Source of the DNA: Bordetella parapertussis
GTDB taxonomy: Bacteria > Pseudomonadota > Gammaproteobacteria > Burkholderiales > Thiobacillaceae
NCBI GenBank assembly: GCA_945890495.1
Contig: CAMDCO010000005.1
Location: 1-64,000 of the forward strand
Length of the DNA: 64,000 bases
Direction: 5' to 3'
Under the pieces are notes generated by a model. That model worked only from the letters and a program-made list of their open reading frames with translations. It was not told the DNA's origin and ran no database searches. The number at the start of each line of letters is the position of its first letter. Position 1 is the stretch's first letter. Below, piece after piece: positions 59,895 to 64,000 of this stretch. A program made the position numbers and the translations under genes.

Positions 59895-62800
59895 TTAGCC
59901 GTTGCCGCCCGAGTCGGGCATGACAAATACTTGGCCGTCGCCATAGAGTAGGGCGGCCTGCACCGGCTGACCCGGATAGATCAGCATGACCGCCGCCCTA
60001 TAGGCCTCCATCTGCGCTCGGTGCGGTTCAGAACGACAGGCCAGATCGGCCTCGTTCAATCCGCCCGTCTTGTAGTCAAGGATCCACCAACCATCGGCCT
60101 GGCGCACCAGCCGGTCGATACGCCCCAAGGCCCCGGCTGCATCCACAAAGTCCATTTCATTGCGCACCTCCAAGCACTGCGCCGGATCAAAAAATCGCCG
60201 TGCTGCCGGGCTGCTACGCATACGCTCGCCCGCCTCGGCGACCGCTCGGAAGTCGTCCGCCGACAAGCCCAGGCGTTCGCGCAGGGCAGGCCCCTCAAAA
60301 TCGTCATGGAGCTCTAGATAACGATGCACACGAATACCAAACTCGGTCTCGGCCGCCGGCGGCGCAAGGCGTTCTCCGACGGGCTTCAAGTCTGGCAGGG
60401 CCGATAGCCACCGGGGTTCTGTGTATAGCGTCTCGGATGCGCCATGGCCGGCGGCTTCCCTATCCAGATCCCCGAGGCCCACCTCCAGATCCCCGGGCCC
60501 CGCCTCCCGATCTCCCACCAAGGCCAGCCACGACCCTTCCGGCGGTTGAAGGGCCTTGCCACTCAGCCTGCCGCTGAGCACCAAGACCTGCCGGGCGCGG
60601 GTCATGGCCACATAGAGCAGGTTGTAGCGCTCGCGCTCGGCCAGGGCCGCATCGGCCTCCAGCAAGGCATCTCGGCCATGGCCAAACCACCCCTTCGTAC
60701 CCATCAAGGAGAAATGGGTCGGGCGCTCCGAGTCCGGCGGCCAGTCAACGAGGATATCCGGAACGCTACGGTCAGGCTTTTCGTCCGCCTTGATGAGATA
60801 AACGATCGGCGCCTCCAGCCCTTTGGCGGCATGGATGGTCATGATGCGCACCACATCACCCACCGCGACGGGGGCCTCATCCGGCGCCTCGTCGCCCGCC
60901 TTGCGGCGCAGGGCGGTCAGCCGATCGAGAAACTGCGGCAGGCTGGGATAACGGCCACCGCCCTGTTGCAGACCTTGGGCGAGGAGGGCGCGCAGATTGG
61001 CCAACGCCGAAGGCGCGCGATCGGGCGGCAGCGCGGCGGCATAACGCGCCTCCAGATCGGCCTCGTGATAAATCCGGTCGAGCACATCGTGCGGCGGCAG
61101 GCGGGTCGCCATCGCTCGCCAAGCCGTCAACTGGCGGGCCGCGCGCTGCAAGGCATTCGACAGGCCCGGTTGTTCCCGCTGACTTTGTTGCTGACTTTGT
61201 TGCAAACGCATCAACCACGGGCCCATCGGCGCCAACTCCGAGCCATCGCCGTGCGCCAACAGCCACAGATCGGCCTCGCTGCAGCCGTAGATCGGGCTAC
61301 GCAAGACCTGCACCAAGGCCAGGTCATCCTCAGGATTAACCAAAACTCGCAGCAGGGCGAGGACATCCTCAACCTCCAGCGCGTCCAACAGGCCACCCCG
61401 CCGACCGGTCAGATAGGGAATATCCGCCGCGCGAAAAGCGGCCTCAAAGGCCTCCAGACCGCTGCGCTTGGCGCACAACACCAACACATCCGCGTAGCGC
61501 GCCGGCCGCCTCCGGATCTGTCCGACCTCACCAAACTCAACCTCGATTCGGCCTACCACGCCTTGGATATGGACCGCGACGGCGGCGGCCTCATCGGCCC
61601 GGTTATCCGGCGTCTCCGCGATGGCCTCACGCAAGGGATCGCGCAGGCCCTGACGCGGGGGCGTTTCCGGCGCTGGAGCCGTTGGCAAGATTAAACGCTG
61701 GCAGGAACCCGGTCGTGACAGCGCATGGGCCATGTGCGCGGTGAAGCGCGGATAACGTTCGCCCAGCGGCAAGAAGGTCTGGTTAATCCAGTCCACAATA
61801 GCGGGCGCGCAGCGGCGGGTGTGGTTTTCTGCCGCCGTACGCGCCGCAAAGTGGGTCTCAAGAAACTGCCGCGCCGCCTCGAACAAGCGCGCATCCGCCC
61901 GCCGAAAACGATAGATCGACTGCTTTGGATCGCCGACCAGAAAGACCGTCGGGCGATCGCCATCGGCCCCGTAGGCCTCCAGCCAGACACGCAAGATCCC
62001 CCATTGCACAGGATTGGCATCCTGAAACTCGTCCAACAACAGATGCCGCCAACGCGCATCTAGGCGCGCCAACAGGGCATCGGCATGGTCCGGGCTGTGC
62101 AACAGGCGCGCCGCAAACCATTCGGCATCCGAGTAATCGAGGCCATCGCGTTGCGCCTTCTGTTGCTGATAATGCGCGGCCAGATCAACCGCCAGCGGCA
62201 ACCAATGGCCCTGTAGCCAAAGGGCGCGGACATCGCGCTGGCGGGACAAGGCCTGCTGCAGGGCCTCGGCCAAGAATTCGTAAAGCTCAAAATAGCGCGC
62301 CATCCCCGCTGCGCCAAGCCGACCCTCCATCGCCTTGCTCGGCTTGACGTCCCGATAGGGCTCCTGCTCCGTGCTCAGCAATGCCGCCACGAATGACTCT
62401 GGCGCACCGCTATCAATAGCCTGTTGTAAACGAAGTAATCGCTCACCTCCCCGCACGCCGCCGTTCTTTGCCTGCAAAGGCAAGAACTCCCGGCAGGCCT
62501 CCTGAAAGGCCACCGAGTGCACCCGATCGGCCAGCGGCTCTTCACCTGCGCGCACCCCCAGCATGGCCGCCAGATCGGCAAGATTCTCTGCCACCGGATC
62601 GCCTCGCCCCTCGGCCCAAGCCGACCAGTCGCTATATACGGGAAGAAACTTGTGCAGGCGCTCCTTCAGGGTTTGCAAGCTGAGATCAGGGGCGGCGAAC
62701 AGGGCTTGCAGATGCGCATGCAAGGCCACCTTGTCCGCGTGGCGCAGGGTCTCCAGCCAGGTCTGCCAAGCCTCATCGATCCGCAGGGCCGTGTCGTCAA

Positions 62801-63242
62801 GGATCTGACTGGGCACTCGTTCGACCAACGGGGCACGGGCCAGTAAGTGCAGAAACCAGCCGTGAAAGGTCGTGATCATCGGCCCCGGCCGCGCCTGTGC
62901 CACCCGCTCCAGCAGGCCACGCGCCCTCGGCAACGCGGCCTCGGCCTCCGTCAGGGAAAGGCCGCGTTCACGCAGGAATGCCAAGACCTGCTCGTCTGCC
63001 TCGCAGGCCAGGTACATAAGCCACTCGTCCAGCCGCGCCCGCATCTCGCCCGCCGCCTTGCGCGTAAAGGTGATTGCCAACAAGGCGGAGGGCGGTTCGC
63101 CCGCCAACAAGAGCCGCAACACGCGCGACACTAGAAGCCAGGTCTTACCGCTGCCCGCGCAGGCCTCGACAACAAAACTACCTTCGGGATTGAGGGTCTC
63201 GATCGGCGTCACCCTGGACGCTTCTGGTTGTTCAGTGCGCAT
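59895..63242 (-). CDS. UvrD-type helicase-nuclease (AddA/RecB-like)
   Basis: 1115-residue protein for DNA double-strand break processing. Walker A is ACAGSGKTWLL near residue 28, motif II LLLDEFQDANPVQW near 390, motif III FLVGDPKQSIYRFR, motif V MTIHAAKGLEAPIV, and motif VI YVAMTRARQVLVL. The C-terminal PD-(D/E)xK nuclease has GRIDRLV followed by WILDYKTGG. It fits AddA of proteobacterial AddAB. AddB is not in the window. The ATG at 63242 overlaps the upstream YgfX-like gene by 11 bp. Confidence 0.9.
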   Translation of the reverse strand: MRTEQPEASRVTPIETLNPEGSFVVEACAGSGKTWLLVSRVLRLLLAGEPPSALLAITFTRKAAGEMRARLDEWLMYLACEADEQVLAFLRERGLSLTEAEAALPRARGLLERVAQARPGPMITTFHGWFLHLLARAPLVERVPSQILDDTALRIDEAWQTWLETLRHADKVALHAHLQALFAAPDLSLQTLKERLHKFLPVYSDWSAWAEGRGDPVAENLADLAAMLGVRAGEEPLADRVHSVAFQEACREFLPLQAKNGGVRGGERLLRLQQAIDSGAPESFVAALLSTEQEPYRDVKPSKAMEGRLGAAGMARYFELYEFLAEALQQALSRQRDVRALWLQGHWLPLAVDLAAHYQQQKAQRDGLDYSDAEWFAARLLHSPDHADALLARLDARWRHLLLDEFQDANPVQWGILRVWLEAYGADGDRPTVFLVGDPKQSIYRFRRADARLFEAARQFLETHFAARTAAENHTRRCAPAIVDWINQTFLPLGERYPRFTAHMAHALSRPGSCQRLILPTAPAPETPPRQGLRDPLREAIAETPDNRADEAAAVAVHIQGVVGRIEVEFGEVGQIRRRPARYADVLVLCAKRSGLEAFEAAFRAADIPYLTGRRGGLLDALEVEDVLALLRVLVNPEDDLALVQVLRSPIYGCSEADLWLLAHGDGSELAPMGPWLMRLQQSQQQSQREQPGLSNALQRAARQLTAWRAMATRLPPHDVLDRIYHEADLEARYAAALPPDRAPSALANLRALLAQGLQQGGGRYPSLPQFLDRLTALRRKAGDEAPDEAPVAVGDVVRIMTIHAAKGLEAPIVYLIKADEKPDRSVPDILVDWPPDSERPTHFSLMGTKGWFGHGRDALLEADAALAERERYNLLYVAMTRARQVLVLSGRLSGKALQPPEGSWLALVGDREAGPGDLEVGLGDLDREAAGHGASETLYTEPRWLSALPDLKPVGERLAPPAAETEFGIRVHRYLELHDDFEGPALRERLGLSADDFRAVAEAGERMRSSPAARRFFDPAQCLEVRNEMDFVDAAGALGRIDRLVRQADGWWILDYKTGGLNEADLACRSEPHRAQMEAYRAAVMLIYPGQPVQAALLYGDGQVFVMPDSGGNG

Positions 63243-63654
63243 GCGCGCCCCATCGACGCAGCCAGACGCGCAGGCGGCGGAAATCATCGCCGGACAGGCT
63301 GTCCGGCAGGATCAAAACGCGGCCTTGCTTGCCCGGCGGTTGTCCGTCCCCTTGCGCCTTAAGGATCAAGGAGCAATACAGCGGGGTGACATGACTGGCC
63401 CCATCCACTTGGCAGGCCACCCATGGGGCGTCGGGCGCAATCCCTGCGCTGTAGTGCAACACCCCATCGGGATCTGCCCGCAAACGATAACCTCGCAAGG
63501 GTGGCAACCCGAACAGCGACGCGCCGACCAGCATCGCGGCCAAGCCCTGAACGGCCCAAGGCAGTGCCGCCAAGCCGATCGCCAGCCAAGCCAATCCGTG
63601 CAGGCCCCACAAGAGGGCGCGCAAGATTCGGGAAGGTGCCACTTCAAAGGACAT
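63232..63654 (-). CDS. YgfX-like small membrane protein
   Basis: 140-residue protein. Two adjacent hydrophobic segments (ALLWGLHGLAWLAIGLAAL and AVQGLAAMLVGASLFGL) are followed by a cytosolic beta-rich part ending PDSLSGDDFRRLRVWLRRW, the pattern of the YgfX/CptA family. GGAGAG precedes the ATG at 63654; a longer upstream frame lacks homology-like content. It overlaps the helicase gene, an odd partner; a regulatory meaning is not evident. CptA function as a toxin is contested. Confidence 0.7.
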   Translation of the reverse strand: MSFEVAPSRILRALLWGLHGLAWLAIGLAALPWAVQGLAAMLVGASLFGLPPLRGYRLRADPDGVLHYSAGIAPDAPWVACQVDGASHVTPLYCSLILKAQGDGQPPGKQGRVLILPDSLSGDDFRRLRVWLRRWGAHAH

Positions 63655-63709
63655 CCGCTCTCCAGACTCCACCGCTACAATGCCAACACCGCACACCAAG
63701 GCCTTTCTG

Positions 63710-64000
63710 ATGCCCACCGCCTTACGACGCTCCCCGTGCCTCGCCGCTCTATGCCTCGCCGCTCTATGCCTGGGTCTCCCAGCGCAGGCAGCCTTAACCG
63801 CGCCCTTACCCTTACCCATCGCTCAGGCCCTCGCACGCGCCAACATCCCTGCCGAGGCCGTCGGTCTTTGGGTACAACCGAGCGGCCAGACCGAGCCCAG
63901 CCTCATCCATCAAGAACAGCACCTCTTCAACCCGGCCTCGGTGATGAAACTCGTCACCACCCTAGCCGCCCTAGACCGTTTCGGCCCCGCGCACACCTTC
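63710..64000 (+). CDS. dacB: D-alanyl-D-alanine carboxypeptidase/endopeptidase (PBP4), 3' end missing
   Basis: The first 97 codons of a periplasmic PBP4-type enzyme that trims and cleaves peptidoglycan cross-links. A signal peptide (LAALCLAALCLGLPAQAA) is followed by NIPAEAVGLWVQPSG and the active-site SxxK motif in NPASVMKLVTTLAALD near residue 79. An in-frame ATG 30 bp upstream is possible. The rest is beyond the right edge. Confidence 0.88.
   Translation, partial: MPTALRRSPCLAALCLAALCLGLPAQAALTAPLPLPIAQALARANIPAEAVGLWVQPSGQTEPSLIHQEQHLFNPASVMKLVTTLAALDRFGPAHTF

Overview
The window is about 64 kb of GC-rich (roughly 60-65 %) chromosomal DNA from a Gram-negative proteobacterium. I read it as most likely a betaproteobacterium. 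The reasons are the DksA lacking most of the zinc-finger cysteines, the RNB exonuclease next to TonB, the RegB/RegA pair, the MetA-family homoserine acyltransferase and short GC-rich REP-like palindromes. The class call is inference. No rRNA or tRNA gene was recognised.

Positions 1-30.4 kb are mostly housekeeping: purD (cut by the left edge), tsaC, a large bifunctional penicillin-binding protein, hemA-prfA, an MMPL exporter with a LolA-fold partner, prmC, fbp, a tonB gene, an RNB exoribonuclease, yqiA, mpl, an exbB-exbD-tonB-sel1 operon, lipA, a CobW-type GTPase, a P-loop ATPase, metA, a DksA with a histone-like tail, and yidD. Positions 23.8-24.7 and 30.4-35.5 kb are accessory DNA. They hold four type II toxin-antitoxin modules, a solitary XRE regulator beside a beta-barrel protein, gene remnants and dispersed repeats. 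Three of the four modules sit between direct repeats, two of them copies of a neighbouring gene's 3' end.

Positions 35.5-57.2 kb form a nitrous-oxide respiration region. It opens with the redox two-component pair regB-regA, a periplasmic copper chaperone and phoU. Then follow nosZ (Sec signal, clade II type), a dihaem cytochrome c, and one co-directional run of about 15 kb: nosB-nosD-nosG-nosH-nosF-nosL-nosY-tlpA-nosD2-menA-menB-menC-menEF-menD. Most junctions in the run overlap or are a few bases apart. The N2O-reductase assembly and electron-transfer genes therefore continue without a break into a menaquinone pathway in which MenE and MenF are one polypeptide. FNR-type boxes precede nosZ and the cytochrome gene. 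A RegR/RegA-type box occurs in the nosZ leader, and a near copy lies between regB and the copper chaperone.

The likely logic is that RegBA and an FNR/DNR-type regulator sense redox state and oxygen and turn on nosZ. Menaquinol made by the Men enzymes would feed electrons through NosG/NosH (and perhaps NosB) and the dihaem cytochrome to NosZ. The copper chaperone, NosL, NosDFY and the TlpA-like protein would supply and assemble the copper centres. menH, menI and menG are not in the window.

Positions 57.2-64 kb return to housekeeping: a YtkA/FixH-like protein, a Nudix-ThiE fusion, argJ, an AddA/RecB-like helicase-nuclease, a YgfX-like membrane protein and the start of dacB (cut by the right edge).
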